A stretch of 61,750 nucleotides of DNA from Holophagales bacterium UBA2201 (GCA_002327305.1 DCUZ01000025.1:1-61750), one strand, 5' to 3'. Shown: positions 41,918-49,890, counted from the first letter of the stretch. The notes: a model not told the origin generated them from the sequence alone. Numbers and translations are program-made.

Positions 41918-42758
41918 CGCCGACAAAATCCGCGAGGTCAGAACGCTTCCGCAGCTCATTAAATACCTCCGCGACGAGCTGGAGTGGCCCATCGAGGCCC
42001 AGGAAGTGGAGGACCTCACCTACGAATACGAGCCGGAGGAATTGGGCCTGGACGAGCACCACGCTGCCCGGGTCAAGGAGATCAAACAGCTCCGCCCCCT
42101 GGAGAGCGGCCAGCCGTGGGGCATCTTCTGGGTCAAATTTGAGGAAAAGCGACTCCCCATCGAGGCCCTGCGCGAGGCCCTCATGCACCGCGACTACAGC
42201 ATCGCCGGGACACAGGTCAGCGTGGAGATCTATGATGACCGGGTGGAGATCGTGAACCCCGGCGGTCTGCCGAAAGGCCTGTCGGTACGGGACCTTGGCA
42301 CGCTTTCGCTCCGTCGGAATGAGCTTATAGCGGACCTGTTTTTCCGCTTGCACAAGGTCGAGCGCATCGGGATGGGCATCCGCAAGATGAAGGAAGCCAT
42401 GGTCAGGGAAGGCCTCCGGGAGCCGGTCTTCACATCGGATTCATTTTTTCGGGCTCTATTCCAGCGTTCCTCTGAGTTTGCCTTGAAGGATGATGCGGGT
42501 ACCGGGCGAAGGCTTGAGGGGACAGCAGTCCAGAAAACTACCCAGAAAACTACCCAGAAAACCACCCAGAAAATCATTGCCCTCATTAGACAGAATCCCG
42601 AGATAACCCGCAATGAACTGGCGATAGAGCTTGGGATCACCGACAGCGGCGTCAAATATCATCTTAAGAAACTACAGGACCAAGGCCTTCTTCGCCGTAT
42701 CGGGCCCGACAAAGGCGGCGCCTGGAAAGTGATTTCCTCCGCAAAGGACAAGAAGTGA
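41907..42758 (+). CDS. Chimeric protein: methyltransferase N-terminus fused to RecG-like/wHTH C-terminus
   Basis: 283 residues. Residues ~12-88 (LPQLIKYLRDELEWPIEAQE and on to PWGIFWVKFEEKRLP) are nearly identical to the N-terminus of the big methyltransferase at 44080. At about residue 90 the sequence switches to the C-terminal half of the AlbA_2/Schlafen-type ATP-binding family: ALREALMHRDYSIAGTQVSV, RVEIVNPGGLPKGLSV, RRNELIADLFFRLHKVERIG, then a KTTQKTTQKTTQK linker from 12-base repeats and a winged helix (ITRNELAIELGITDSGVKYH). The normal N-terminal AlbA_2 domain is gone. This is a recombination product that may still be expressed; it overlaps the ORF6N gene. Confidence 0.82.
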   Translation: MPANADKIREVRTLPQLIKYLRDELEWPIEAQEVEDLTYEYEPEELGLDEHHAARVKEIKQLRPLESGQPWGIFWVKFEEKRLPIEALREALMHRDYSIAGTQVSVEIYDDRVEIVNPGGLPKGLSVRDLGTLSLRRNELIADLFFRLHKVERIGMGIRKMKEAMVREGLREPVFTSDSFFRALFQRSSEFALKDDAGTGRRLEGTAVQKTTQKTTQKTTQKIIALIRQNPEITRNELAIELGITDSGVKYHLKKLQDQGLLRRIGPDKGGAWKVISSAKDKK

Positions 42759-42770
42759 ATCCAAAACATC

Positions 42771-42826
42771 TCAACGCCCCCGTCGGGGTCAGCCCGGTCC
42801 TCAAATGCTGGATGGAGTTGTCATGA
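42771..42826 (+). pseudogene. Relic of a second PLD-SNF2 helicase 3' end
   Basis: These 56 bases encode LNAPVGVSPVLKCWMELS and a stop, identical in protein to the last 18 residues of the helicase ending at 40816. The DNA differs at six positions, all synonymous. No start codon or upstream helicase sequence is present, so this is a recombination scar from a related locus, lying 16 bases before the intact DUF1016 gene. Confidence 0.85.
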
Positions 42827-42842
42827 TGACGGCGAGCGGGCG

Positions 42843-43982
42843 ATGAAAACAATCAACAAGGCGACCACGAACAAATCCGTCCGGCTGACCTTCAAGGCCC
42901 TCGTCGAGACCATCCGGCGCGTGGACGCCGATGCCGCCGCGCAGGCGGGCCGGGCGGTCAACGTCAGTCTCACCCTGCGCAACTGGGCCATCGGCTACTA
43001 CATCGCCGAGTACGAGATGAAGGGGGCGGACCGGGCGAAATACGGGGAAGGCCTATTGGAGCATCTGTCGGGAACGTTGGCAAAGCTTGAGATCAGCGCC
43101 TGCGGAATAAGGCAGCTCTATCAGTACCTTCGATTTTATCAAACCTATCCGCGAATAGTGCGGTCGCCGTCCGCACTATTGCCGACGCCCATGCCGCATG
43201 GAGCCGGCGCCTCTGGAAAGATTGTGCGGTCAGCGACCGCACTATCTCATCCGGGATCGCGGGAGTTCCTGAGCCGGCTTTCCTACACGCACATCGAGCA
43301 GTTGGTCGCCGTCGATGACCCCGCCGCCCGCGTCTTCTACGAGGCCGAGTGCCTCCACGGCGGATGGTCGGTGCGCGAGCTCAAACGCCAGATCGGCTCG
43401 CTCTATTATGAACGGTCGGCCTTGTCCCGGGACAAGGGCAAGCTGGCCGCCCGGACTCGGGCCAAAGCGGAGTCCCAGGAACCCCGCCTTGCCGTCCGCG
43501 ACCCCTATATTTTTGAGTTCCTCGGTTTGAAGCCCCGGGAGGTGATGGGGGAATCCCATCTGGAGGACCAACTGCTGGACAGCCTGCAGGAGTTCCTCCT
43601 GGAGCTGGGGCGGGGGTTCTGCTTCGAGGCGCGGCAGAGACGCATCCTCATCGGGGACACCTACGGGTTTGTGGACCTGGTCTTCTACCACCGCATCCTC
43701 CGGTGCCATGTTTTGATCGAACTTAAATTGGCGCCGTTTTCCCACGAGCACATCGGCCAGCTCAACACCTATGTCACCTGGTACCGCCGGCACATGATGG
43801 CGGAGGGCGACAACCCGCCCGTGGGCATCCTCCTCTGCGCGCAGAAGGACCATGCCCTGGCCGAGTACGCCCTCGCCGGGATGGACAACAAGTTGTTCGT
43901 CTCCAAGTACCAGCTCCACCTGCCCAAGCCCGCGCAGTTGCGCCGCCGCCTCGAACGCACGCTCAAGGGGGAGCTCCAATGA
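42843..43982 (+). CDS. DUF1016/YhcG-family PDDEXK nuclease
   Basis: 379 residues. The N-terminal DUF1016_N domain includes LTLRNWAIGYYIAEYEMKGA and GIRQLYQYLRFYQTYPRIVR. The C-terminal PD-(D/E)xK domain includes FCFEARQRRILIGDTYGFVD, LVFYHRILRCHVLIELKLAP and HIGQLNTYVTWY, with Asp and ELK as likely catalytic residues. The family is linked to defence islands and RNA/DNA turnover. At residues ~104-135, between the two halves, there is a foreign stretch encoded by two palindromes in frame. The start ATG is 16 bases after the helicase relic; the stop is 97 bases before the methyltransferase start. Confidence 0.88.
   Translation: MKTINKATTNKSVRLTFKALVETIRRVDADAAAQAGRAVNVSLTLRNWAIGYYIAEYEMKGADRAKYGEGLLEHLSGTLAKLEISACGIRQLYQYLRFYQTYPRIVRSPSALLPTPMPHGAGASGKIVRSATALSHPGSREFLSRLSYTHIEQLVAVDDPAARVFYEAECLHGGWSVRELKRQIGSLYYERSALSRDKGKLAARTRAKAESQEPRLAVRDPYIFEFLGLKPREVMGESHLEDQLLDSLQEFLLELGRGFCFEARQRRILIGDTYGFVDLVFYHRILRCHVLIELKLAPFSHEHIGQLNTYVTWYRRHMMAEGDNPPVGILLCAQKDHALAEYALAGMDNKLFVSKYQLHLPKPAQLRRRLERTLKGELQ
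43154..43242. repeat. Pair of in-frame palindromes inside the DUF1016 gene
   Basis: AATAGTGCGG-N7-CCGCACTATT at 43154-43180 is a perfect 10-bp inverted repeat. GTGCGGTC-N3-GACCGCAC at 43224-43242 is a second, related palindrome. Together with their 43-base spacer they add residues RIVRSPSALLPTPMPHGAGA and onward, with no stop, at an interdomain position. They look like REP-type elements of a family other than the one in the methyltransferase. Confidence 0.75.
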
Positions 43983-44079
43983 AGCGGAACTCATGTCCCG
44001 GAACGAACGCGCATGGAAGGCGGGCGTTCTTCACCTATTCATACTTCTTAATTTTTCCTTCTGCCTTAGGAGGTCCAAG

Positions 44080-47000
44080 GTGACCGCCTCCGAACGCTTG
44101 CAGGGGGTGAAAACCCTCCCCCAGCTCATCGCCTACCTGCGCGACGAGTTGGAGTGGCCCATCGAGGCCCAGGAGGTGGAGGACCTCACCTACGAATACG
44201 AGCCGGAGGAATTGGGCCTGGACGAGCACCACGCCGCCCGGGTCAAGGAGATCAAACAATTGCGTCCCCTGGAGAGCGGCCAGCCCTGGGGCATCTTCTG
44301 GGTCAATTTCGAGAAAAAGCGCCTCCCCCTGGTGGTCCTGCGCCGCATCCTCGGCAACCTCATCCTCAAGCGGCGCGCCGGCGCCCGCAAGGCCGACCGG
44401 CCCGGCTGGCACCTCAACGACCTCCTCTTCATCTCCTCATACGGCGAGGAGGAGCACCGCACCGTCTCCTTCGCCCATTTCACGGAGGAAGAAGGCGACG
44501 GCGGCCTCCCCGCCCTGCGCGTCATGGGGTGGGACGACCTGGACACCGGCCTCCACATTGACCATGTCGCCGACCGCCTCCACAACTACCTCCGCTGGCA
44601 GGGAGCGCGGGAGGACAAGGCCGCCTGGCGCGAGCGCTGGGCCTCCGCTTTCACCACCCGCCACCTCGAGGTGATCCGCACCTCCCGCGACCTCTCCATC
44701 CGCCTTGCGGAACTGGCCAAGTCCATCCGCCGCCGCATCCTGGAGGTTCTGGAGGTGGAGAGCGAAAAGGGGCCGCTCACCAAGCTGATGAAGGCGTTCA
44801 AAGAGTCCCTGGTCCACGACCTGGACGCCGACACCTTCGCCGACATGTACGCCCAGACCATCGCCTACGGCCTCCTCTCCGCCCGCATTGCCGACCCCAA
44901 GTCCCGCACGGCCGACGACCTGGGCGCCCACCTGCGCACCAACCCCTTCCTCAAGGAATTGATGGCCACCTTCCTTCAGGCGGGAGGCCGCCGCGGCCGC
45001 GCCGGCGCGCCCAACATAGATTTCGACGAACTCGGCGTGGGAGAGGTGGTTCGCCTCCTCGACGCCGCCGACATGGAGGCCGTCGTCCGCGACTTCGGCG
45101 ACCGCAACCCGCAGGAAGACCCCGTCATCCACTTCTACGAGCTCTTCCTCAAGCAATACGACGCCAAGAAGCGGATGCAGAGAGGCGTCTTCTACACCCC
45201 CCGCCCCGTCGTCTCCTACATCGTCCGCTCCGTGGATGAATTACTGCGTACCGAGTTCGGCCTTCCCGACGGCCTGGCCGACACCACCACCTGGGGCGAG
45301 ATGGCTAAGAAAGTAGACGCGGCTTCTTGCCGCGTGAATGAAGCCACAGACGCGGCTTCGAAAGTAGACGCGGCATCCTGCCGCGTGAATGAAGTAGACG
45401 CGGCATCTTACCGCGTGAATGAAGTAGACGCGGCTTCCAGCCGCGTGGATTCCAACAAGCGGCAGGATGCCGCTTCTACTTTCCACTACTTCGATCCGGA
45501 TGAGCCCATCGAAGATCTATCCGGCAATCTTCCCCATTGGCGGCAGGAAGGCGTCATGTATTTTGTGACCTTCCGCCTGGCGGACTCTCTTCCCAAGGAG
45601 AAACTCAGGCAGTGGCTTGATGACCGGGACACCTGGCTCAAAACCCATCCGGAGCCTCTCTCGCAGGAAGATCGCCGCCAATACTATGATCAGTTCCCCG
45701 CGCGGCTGCAGTATTGGCTGGATCAGGGCCATGGATCATGCGTTCTCGCCCGGCCAGGAGTCAAGGCCGTCGTGGAAAAGGCCTTGCGTTGCTTCGACGG
45801 ACAGCGCTATGGTCTCGATGAATTCGTCGTCATGCCCAACCATGTTCATGCCCTTGTCACACCCATGGGAGAGCACACTCTGTCGCAGATTCTTCACTCC
45901 TGGAAATCGTTCACGGCCAACGAAATCAACAAAATGCTGAAAAAGAAGGGTGAACTCTGGCAAAAAGAGAGTTTTGATCATATCGTACGGTCGCCCGAAA
46001 GCCTGGAGCGCATCCGCCAATATATCCGTAACAATCCAAGAAATGGCGGGGGCGGGGGTGGTGGAATAGTAGACGCGGCATCTTGCCGCGCAGAAATAGT
46101 AGATGCGGCTTCCAGCCGCGTGGAGAAGGTAGCAGTAGATGCGGCTTCCAGCCGCATTGATTCAAAAAAGAGGCAGGATGCCTCTTCTACTGCCGATTCT
46201 ACTTTCAATATCCCCGAGGGCGTCAGCCCCGATCAGCCCTTCGTCCAGATCCTCGACCCCGCCTGTGGCACCGGCACTTTCCTCGTGGAGGCCATTGACC
46301 TCATCCACAAGACCCTGAAAGAGAAGTGGAAAGTAGACGCGGCTTCCAGCCGCGTAAATTCAAACAAGAGCCAGGATGGCTCTTCTACTTTCGAAGATTA
46401 TTGGAACGAGTATGTGCCGAAGCATCTCCTCCCCCGCCTGCATGGGTACGAATTGCTTATGGCCCCCTACGCCATCGCCCATCTCAAGGTAGGGCTCAAG
46501 CTCAAGGAAACCGGCTATCGATTCGAAAGCGGCGAACGAGCGCGCATTTACCTGACCAATGCCCTGGAGCCGCCAGTGGACACCATCCAGCGGATGGATC
46601 TCCTCATCGCCGCCCTTGCCCACGAGGCCCAGGCGGTTAATCAGGTTAAGCGGGATCAGAGGTTTACTGTGGTGATAGGAAACCCGCCGTACTCATTGCT
46701 CTCGGCCAATCTTGAGGCGCAGCATCGAGCGCTGGTCGACGCATACAAGTTCGTCAACGGAGTCCAGATTCAAGAACGCGGAGCGTTGCAGCTTGAAAAG
46801 AATTTGAACGATGACTACGTGAAGTTCACCCGGTTTGCGCAGCTGTCTGTCGAACGTACCGGCTTCGGCGTGACCGGACTAATTACTAACCACTCTTTCT
46901 TGGACAATCCAACAATGCGCGGTGTGAGGTGGAGCCTTCTGCAGTCCGCCTCGCGTATCTGGCTTAATGACTTGCACGGAAATGCTACGAAGCAGGAGCA

Positions 47001-48897
47001 ACCCCCTAAAGGCGAGGAAGACGTGAACGTCTTTCAAATCAAGCAAGGCGTTGCCATCGCTCTGAGTGTTCGCCTGCCACGGAAGGAAGGACAGTGCGAA
47101 GCAAGACATCACGAACGTTGGGGCTTCCGAGAGAGCAAAGACGTTTGGCTCGCTGCAAACCACGTGGGCAGTCATGAGTGGCTGTTGATGGACCCAACGC
47201 CAGATCACTTTCTGTTCGTCCCACAGAGTACCTCACTGAAGAGTGAGTTTACAGCATGGCCGAGTCTTGCCGATATCATGCCTGCCAACGGAGCCGGTTA
47301 TATCACCGCACGGGACAATCTAGTTATCGACTTCGATCGCAATGCGCTTATTGAGCGTATTCGTGCCTTCAATGCATCACGAAAAGATGATGCTGCCTTA
47401 CTAAAGGCTTTCAATGTTGCTGCCAAGAAAGGCTGGGATGCTCAGCGTGCACGCGCAGAATTAAAGCACGTAGATATTGCTGAGCGGGTCATCAAGACAA
47501 ACTACCGACCATTTGACTCCCGGTGGATTTTCTTTGACTCAACACTCGTCTGGGGCCGATCCTGGCCTACTATGAAGCACGTCGTCGGACACCCCAGCAA
47601 CTTGACAATGCTCGCAACTCGTATGACCAAGGACCAGTGGGATGTTTGGGTAGCGATAACGGTGAGTTCGCACAAAGCCATGTCAGCCTATGACACAAAC
47701 AGTGTCTTCCCGCTCTATCTCACCAATGACTCGGAAAGTTTACAGAAAAGCCTCGGCAGCAAGCAGCGCATTAATTTCACAACGCCTTTTCTAAGGTTGC
47801 TTGCGAGTACTCTCGACCTCCAGCAAAAGGGCGAGCACAGCCTGCCCGCCGATCTAACGCCTGAGGACATCTTCCGCTACGCCTATGCGGTGTTCCACAG
47901 TCCCGACTACCGCAGTCGCTATGCGGAGTTTCTGAAGATAGATTTCCCACGCCTGCCGTTGACCGGGAACATGGAGTTGTTCCGTGCATTGGGCCGCCTC
48001 GGCGGCGATCTCGTCGCCCTACACTTGCTGGAATCTTCCAGGCTCGTTCGTCACATTACTGAATACCTCGGCGATCGCGCCCCCGAGGTCGAAAAGGTCT
48101 CTTGGTCCAAGAACACCGTCTGGCTGGACAAGGCACAGACCACCGGTTTCAAAGGCGTTCGCGAGGAGATGTGGAACTTCCACATCGGCGGCTACCAAGT
48201 CTGCGAAAAGTGGCTCAAAGACCGCAAGGGGCGCAAGTTGTCGGCCGAGGACATCGCCCATTACCAGAAGATCGTCGTGGCCATCAGCGAGACCATCCGC
48301 CTGATGCAGGAAATAGACGAGGTCATCGAAAAGCACGGCGGCTGGCCCGGCGCCTTTGTTGCCGGCAAGCCCCAGGCGGAAGCCGTCGCCATTGAGACGC
48401 CCCCGGAAGCGCCCCTCCCATTCCGCAAGCTCTCTGACAAGGAAGCCAAGCCCTACAAGAACGGCGTCCCCCTCTACTCCCTCAAGGCCGCCGCGGGCAA
48501 ATTCAGCGAAGCCCAGGAAGTGGAGCCCGAGGCCTGGGTGGAGTTCAAGACCTCCCATAAACTCCGGGAGGGCATGTTCGTAGCCCAGGTCGTCGGCAAA
48601 TCCATGGAGCCCGCCATCCCCGACGGCTCCTATTGCCTCTTCACCTCCCCGGTCCAAGGCACCCGCCAAGGCAAGATCCTCCTCGTCCAGCACCACGCCA
48701 TCCACGACCCCGACACCGGTGGCACCTACACCGTCAAGAAATACACCAGCGAAAAGAACACCGCCAAGGACGGCACCTGGCACCACGAATCCATCACCCT
48801 CAAGCCCCTCAATCCAGACTACGATTCGATGACTATTGGACGCGAAGAGGCTGAAGATCTAAAAGTTATTGCAGAATGGCTTGAAATATTGTCCTAA
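44080..48897 (+). CDS. Large adenine-specific DNA methyltransferase (type ISP-like) with embedded transposase and S24 domain
   Basis: 1605 residues. Order: N-terminal and coupler domains (LPQLIAYLRDELEWPIEAQE ... FADMYAQTIAYGLLSARIAD, then QYDAKKRMQRGVFYTPRPVV); inserted REP/transposase block (residues ~412-707); SAM motif I DPACGTGTFLVE (726-735); a second REP pair (752-770); catalytic motif IV NPPY (868-871); target-recognition region; a type ISP-like C-terminal segment (EDIFRYAYAVFHSPDYRSRY); and a LexA/S24-type domain with Ser1508 (VVGKSMEPAIPDGSYC) and Lys (YTVKKY, ~1553). It has no obvious nuclease of its own. GTG 44080 is the start: AGGAGG lies 6 bases upstream and the paralogue aligns there. 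It modifies adenine in DNA and pairs with the PLD-helicase. Confidence 0.87.
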   Translation: MTASERLQGVKTLPQLIAYLRDELEWPIEAQEVEDLTYEYEPEELGLDEHHAARVKEIKQLRPLESGQPWGIFWVNFEKKRLPLVVLRRILGNLILKRRAGARKADRPGWHLNDLLFISSYGEEEHRTVSFAHFTEEEGDGGLPALRVMGWDDLDTGLHIDHVADRLHNYLRWQGAREDKAAWRERWASAFTTRHLEVIRTSRDLSIRLAELAKSIRRRILEVLEVESEKGPLTKLMKAFKESLVHDLDADTFADMYAQTIAYGLLSARIADPKSRTADDLGAHLRTNPFLKELMATFLQAGGRRGRAGAPNIDFDELGVGEVVRLLDAADMEAVVRDFGDRNPQEDPVIHFYELFLKQYDAKKRMQRGVFYTPRPVVSYIVRSVDELLRTEFGLPDGLADTTTWGEMAKKVDAASCRVNEATDAASKVDAASCRVNEVDAASYRVNEVDAASSRVDSNKRQDAASTFHYFDPDEPIEDLSGNLPHWRQEGVMYFVTFRLADSLPKEKLRQWLDDRDTWLKTHPEPLSQEDRRQYYDQFPARLQYWLDQGHGSCVLARPGVKAVVEKALRCFDGQRYGLDEFVVMPNHVHALVTPMGEHTLSQILHSWKSFTANEINKMLKKKGELWQKESFDHIVRSPESLERIRQYIRNNPRNGGGGGGGIVDAASCRAEIVDAASSRVEKVAVDAASSRIDSKKRQDASSTADSTFNIPEGVSPDQPFVQILDPACGTGTFLVEAIDLIHKTLKEKWKVDAASSRVNSNKSQDGSSTFEDYWNEYVPKHLLPRLHGYELLMAPYAIAHLKVGLKLKETGYRFESGERARIYLTNALEPPVDTIQRMDLLIAALAHEAQAVNQVKRDQRFTVVIGNPPYSLLSANLEAQHRALVDAYKFVNGVQIQERGALQLEKNLNDDYVKFTRFAQLSVERTGFGVTGLITNHSFLDNPTMRGVRWSLLQSASRIWLNDLHGNATKQEQPPKGEEDVNVFQIKQGVAIALSVRLPRKEGQCEARHHERWGFRESKDVWLAANHVGSHEWLLMDPTPDHFLFVPQSTSLKSEFTAWPSLADIMPANGAGYITARDNLVIDFDRNALIERIRAFNASRKDDAALLKAFNVAAKKGWDAQRARAELKHVDIAERVIKTNYRPFDSRWIFFDSTLVWGRSWPTMKHVVGHPSNLTMLATRMTKDQWDVWVAITVSSHKAMSAYDTNSVFPLYLTNDSESLQKSLGSKQRINFTTPFLRLLASTLDLQQKGEHSLPADLTPEDIFRYAYAVFHSPDYRSRYAEFLKIDFPRLPLTGNMELFRALGRLGGDLVALHLLESSRLVRHITEYLGDRAPEVEKVSWSKNTVWLDKAQTTGFKGVREEMWNFHIGGYQVCEKWLKDRKGRKLSAEDIAHYQKIVVAISETIRLMQEIDEVIEKHGGWPGAFVAGKPQAEAVAIETPPEAPLPFRKLSDKEAKPYKNGVPLYSLKAAAGKFSEAQEVEPEAWVEFKTSHKLREGMFVAQVVGKSMEPAIPDGSYCLFTSPVQGTRQGKILLVQHHAIHDPDTGGTYTVKKYTSEKNTAKDGTWHHESITLKPLNPDYDSMTIGREEAEDLKVIAEWLEILS
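45313..45479 (+). repeat. Left REP cluster inside the methyltransferase gene
   Basis: GTAG-headed REP palindromes start at 45313, 45364, 45394 and 45424. The last three have an exact 30-base period and encode VDAASxRVNE. An inverted REP ends with CTAC at 45476-45479. The core is GTAGACGCGGC-N5-GCCGCGT. The period of 30 and the absence of stops keep the reading frame open. GTAG-headed palindromes are the known hallmark of REPs served by RAYT transposases. Confidence 0.9.
45481..46060 (+). mobile_element. REP-associated tyrosine transposase (RAYT) inserted in frame
   Basis: Residues ~468-661 of the methyltransferase ORF are a complete Y1/HUH transposase of the RAYT family: LPHWRQEGVMYFVTFRLADS, GHGSCVL, FVVMPNHVHALVTP with the HUH-type histidines (588, 590), ILHSWKSFTANEINKML, LWQKESFDHIVRS and RIRQYIRNNP with the candidate catalytic Tyr648. 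It is flanked on both sides by its REPs. An internal ATG at 45556 has AGGAAGG 5 bases upstream, so it could also be translated on its own. Confidence 0.88.
46069..46202 (+). repeat. Right REP cluster inside the methyltransferase gene
   Basis: GTAG heads at 46069, 46099, 46129 and 46135 lead into GCGGC-N5-GCCGC palindromes, again with a 30-base step between the first two. An inverted partner (AGAGGCAGGATGCCTC then CTTCTAC) ends at ~46190 and another CTAC at ~46199. All are translated in frame (VDAASCRAEI, VDAASSRVEK, VDAASSRIDS). Confidence 0.88.
46333..46388 (+). repeat. Second, transposase-free REP pair in the methyltransferase gene
   Basis: A forward REP (GTAGACGCGGCTTCCAGCCG) and an inverted one (AGAGCCAGGATGGCTC then TTCTAC) face each other across ~10 bases. 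They insert VDAASSRVNSNKSQDGSST into a linker after motif I, between KEKWK and FEDYWNEYVPKHLL. There is no transposase between them, which is consistent with mobilisation in trans. Confidence 0.88.
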
Positions 48898-48903
48898 ACA
48901 CCT

Positions 48904-49890
48904 ATGCCTACCAACTATGAATATGAAATCCAAAGATTTAAGGCATTAAAGAGATTTTCGCGATTACAAAAAGCCCCATCAAAGGAAGATATTTTCAACA
49001 TCTTTGATGAGAATTTCATAAGCCCCGACCACGAATATGCATTCCAGAAAGTCGTTGTAAATAATACAATTGATGTCGCTTATGAGAGCTATCTAAAGCT
49101 GTCTCCACAAAAGAAATACTATTTGTTGTGCGCATTGGCTGAGCTATTCGATGTCACTCTTTCAATAAAGATATGGGAATATGAATTGTACAATGCCGCA
49201 GAACGATGGAAAGGATTCCCGTATTACTTTACTGCTCTCGATCATATGATTCCACATCTCGAGAGCATGCGAACATGGGTTAGGAAAGTAGACAAGAATG
49301 CTGTGCATCGAAAAGTACTTTGTGTTGAAGGAGAATCAGAAGAAGTCTTTATCGTGGAATTGCATAGACTATTAAGCTACTCGAATTTGGACATTCCTGT
49401 TCATAACTACAAGGGAAAAAGCAAGATCATGCATCTGCCGCAATATATGCAAGAGAAGATGCGACAAGGAGTAAGCATATTCTTACAGTATGACAGAGAC
49501 AGACAGAAAAGTGATTTTGTAAAGAGGCTAAGAAGGAACGGATGCAAGATTAGACAATCTTTCGGCTTCAAGAAGGATTTTGAAAGCGCCTTTCCACCTA
49601 AACTGCTTTTGCGATGCATACAAGAATATTGCAGCCGACAACATATCGTCATGAAGCGTGAAATTAAAATTGAAGATATCGTGGAGTGCATCAAGGCAAA
49701 GACTTCATTTATGGATTGTTTAAACGAAAAGATAAGGAGGCATATCAAAAAGCCAGCATTCAGCAAGATACTGGCCGAAGGCATTGCCGGCCATCTATAC
49801 AGGAATTGGATGAAGATAATAAATGACGACCTGCAAGAACCGTATAACTATGAGATATTCAGATTTATCAGATTTTATGCGCGAACTTAA
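48904..49890 (+). CDS. TOPRIM-like (OLD-type) protein of the defence island
   Basis: 328 residues. A TOPRIM-like core is suggested by KVLCVEGESEEVFIVELHRL (first acidic residue) and VSIFLQYDRDRQKSDFVKRL (DxD). Helical regions surround it; no ATPase is present. TOPRIM nucleases cleave nucleic acids in several anti-phage systems. The ATG is 6 bases after the methyltransferase stop, so it is probably the last gene of that transcript. Base composition is strikingly AT-rich compared with every neighbour, a clear sign of separate acquisition. A DUF4435-like function is an alternative. Confidence 0.68.
   Translation: MPTNYEYEIQRFKALKRFSRLQKAPSKEDIFNIFDENFISPDHEYAFQKVVVNNTIDVAYESYLKLSPQKKYYLLCALAELFDVTLSIKIWEYELYNAAERWKGFPYYFTALDHMIPHLESMRTWVRKVDKNAVHRKVLCVEGESEEVFIVELHRLLSYSNLDIPVHNYKGKSKIMHLPQYMQEKMRQGVSIFLQYDRDRQKSDFVKRLRRNGCKIRQSFGFKKDFESAFPPKLLLRCIQEYCSRQHIVMKREIKIEDIVECIKAKTSFMDCLNEKIRRHIKKPAFSKILAEGIAGHLYRNWMKIINDDLQEPYNYEIFRFIRFYART

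Noticed and set aside
45364..45453. Regular 30-base repeats that look like a CRISPR array
   Set aside because: The repeats are directly abutting with no unique spacers, are palindromic with GTAG heads, and lie inside an ORF next to a RAYT transposase. They are REPs.
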